From Chryseobacterium sp. CY350 (GTDB lineage: Bacteria > Bacteroidota > Bacteroidia > Flavobacteriales > Weeksellaceae), in NCBI RefSeq assembly GCF_027945075.1, contig NZ_CP116034.1:2356001-2420000 (forward strand): DNA of 64,000 nt, given 5' to 3'. A model generated the notes under the pieces. It ran no database searches. It saw only the letters and a list, made by a program, of their open reading frames with translations, and had not been told where the DNA came from. This document shows, in pieces, positions 63,412-64,000 of the stretch. Position 1 is the first letter of the stretch. Every line of letters begins with the position of its first letter. The position numbers and the translations under genes were made by a program.

Positions 63412-63675
63412 TTAGCACAGTAAAACGCCAGTAGATGTGGGTTTATCATAACAGTTATTTGTACGGCGGCACTTCGTTACGCATTGCATTATAGTCTTGT
63501 TTACAGATGCTACAGCTGGCTTGGTATCAAATATAAGTATCTTAAGATTCTCGACTGTACTATTTGAAATCTCCTTATTTCCATCAGTTGCGTAGTACGT
63601 AGCTATAGGTTTTTCGTTTTTATCTAATACCACATTAAAATAAAAGCCTTGCCCTAACGAATTTTCTTTAAACAT
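63412..63675 (-). CDS. small hypothetical protein with Cys-rich C-terminus
   Basis: An 87-aa protein. The first 65 residues are an ordinary soluble domain (FYFNVVLDKNEKPIATYYAT). The last 25 contain four Cys (MQCVTKCRRTNNCYDKPTST, then GVLLC), suggestive of a disulphide-bonded or modified peptide. No maturation gene is near. It may be an unknown peptide of a ribosomally made class, or simply a small redox protein. Confidence 0.45.
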   Translation of the reverse strand: MFKENSLGQGFYFNVVLDKNEKPIATYYATDGNKEISNSTVENLKILIFDTKPAVASVNKTIMQCVTKCRRTNNCYDKPTSTGVLLC

Positions 63676-63692
63676 TTTTGATAATCATTGTT

Positions 63693-63725
63693 TTGATCAC
63701 GATAACAAAATTTTAAATATCTTTG
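63693..63725 (+). promoter_or_regulatory. candidate promoter of miaE
   Basis: A -33 TTG (63693-63695) and a -7 box TATCTTTG (63718-63725), 22 bases apart, about 100 bases before the miaE ATG. Confidence 0.5.
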
Positions 63726-63828
63726 TTACATACAAATAGTAGATAAAAATTGGTCAAAAAGACTGAGACTAAGAAAAAGACGAACAAATTGCTTTATTAA
63801 AGAGTCTTTTAGATAAAAAATAAAAATC

Positions 63829-64000
63829 ATGTTTAAGTTGAAACTTCCCACCGATCCAAGGTGGGCAAACATTGCAGAAGACAACATTCAGGAAATTCTG
63901 ACCGATCATGCGTGGTGCGAACAAAAAGCTGCTACCAATGCTATCGGACTGATCACTATGCTGCCGGAACGTCCGGACATCGTGACCGAACTTTTGGCAA
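63829..64000 (+). CDS. miaE: tRNA-(ms2io6A)-hydroxylase MiaE (N-terminal part)
   Basis: The first 57 residues of a protein running off the right edge: KLPTDPRWANIAEDNIQEIL then TDHAWCEQKAATNAIGLI. This matches the start of MiaE, the diiron enzyme that hydroxylates ms2i6A37 in tRNA. One iron-binding Glu (CEQKAA) is visible. Confidence 0.88.
   Translation, partial: MFKLKLPTDPRWANIAEDNIQEILTDHAWCEQKAATNAIGLITMLPERPDIVTELLA

Overview
The window looks like the chromosome of a flavobacterium, most likely Chryseobacterium or a close relative. The evidence is low GC, promoter -7 boxes of the Bacteroidetes type TAnnTTTG, a flexirubin/dialkylresorcinol pigment cluster, a DUF5686 outer-membrane protein, an L21 with a Lys/Ala-rich tail, and interspersed flavobacterial palindromic repeats. 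No rRNA, CRISPR array, canonical tRNA or intact insertion sequence was seen.

Positions 1-27922 hold a large flexirubin-type pigment cluster. The left arm (+ strand) has the end of a probable DarA, DarB, two hot-dog dehydratase-like genes, a small HTH gene, a BtrH-like gene with an ABC exporter pair, a thioesterase, three ketosynthases plus one ketosynthase-like fragment, an ACP, a polysaccharide deacetylase, LolA, a lipoprotein, a FabZ-like protein and a glycosyltransferase/DUF2062 fusion. The right arm (- strand) has a C45-type lipoprotein, a CrtI-like oxidoreductase, an LpxL-like acyltransferase, a second ACP, a ketosynthase, FabG and a tyrosine ammonia-lyase. It ends with a divergent flavin-dependent oxygenase/halogenase-like gene and a PaaK-like ligase. 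Together they can turn tyrosine into 4-coumarate, activate and extend it to an aryl polyene, make a dialkylresorcinol, join the two and move the product to the outer membrane.

Positions 28025-33089 hold a mutagenesis cassette: a DnaE-like polymerase and a DinB-like polymerase with a clamp-binding motif, divergent from a LexA-like S24 repressor. Positions 33152-37291 are ordinary genes (M23 peptidase, coaX, tadA, two envelope proteins).

Positions 37337-53167 are the accessory island and the most interesting part. In transcription order on the - strand it encodes an M15 peptidoglycan peptidase, a patatin lipase, a 56-aa acidic protein, a phage-tail-fibre-like protein, a 1371-aa protein of unknown family, a helix-rich toxin carrier, an overlapping CdiA-type nuclease toxin and its probable immunity gene. 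These are followed by a start-less orphan deaminase toxin end with a SUKH immunity gene, a transposase (RAYT) remnant and a WYL-domain regulator. Six copies of a 15-bp dyad (CGWCAAAA..TGWCG type) lie in this island, each exactly 11 bp from the -7 position of a promoter: one before the WYL gene itself and the rest before the island genes. I infer a WYL-controlled regulon for a tail-fibre/toxin system. No sheath, tube or baseplate gene is in the window, so how it is delivered is unknown.

Positions 53560-64000 return to ordinary chromosome: a DUF5686 outer-membrane protein, NTF2-like, DoxX-like and SDR genes, a membrane-anchored AraC/TPR regulator, rpmA/rplU, a lipoprotein, an acyltransferase, two small proteins and the start of miaE.
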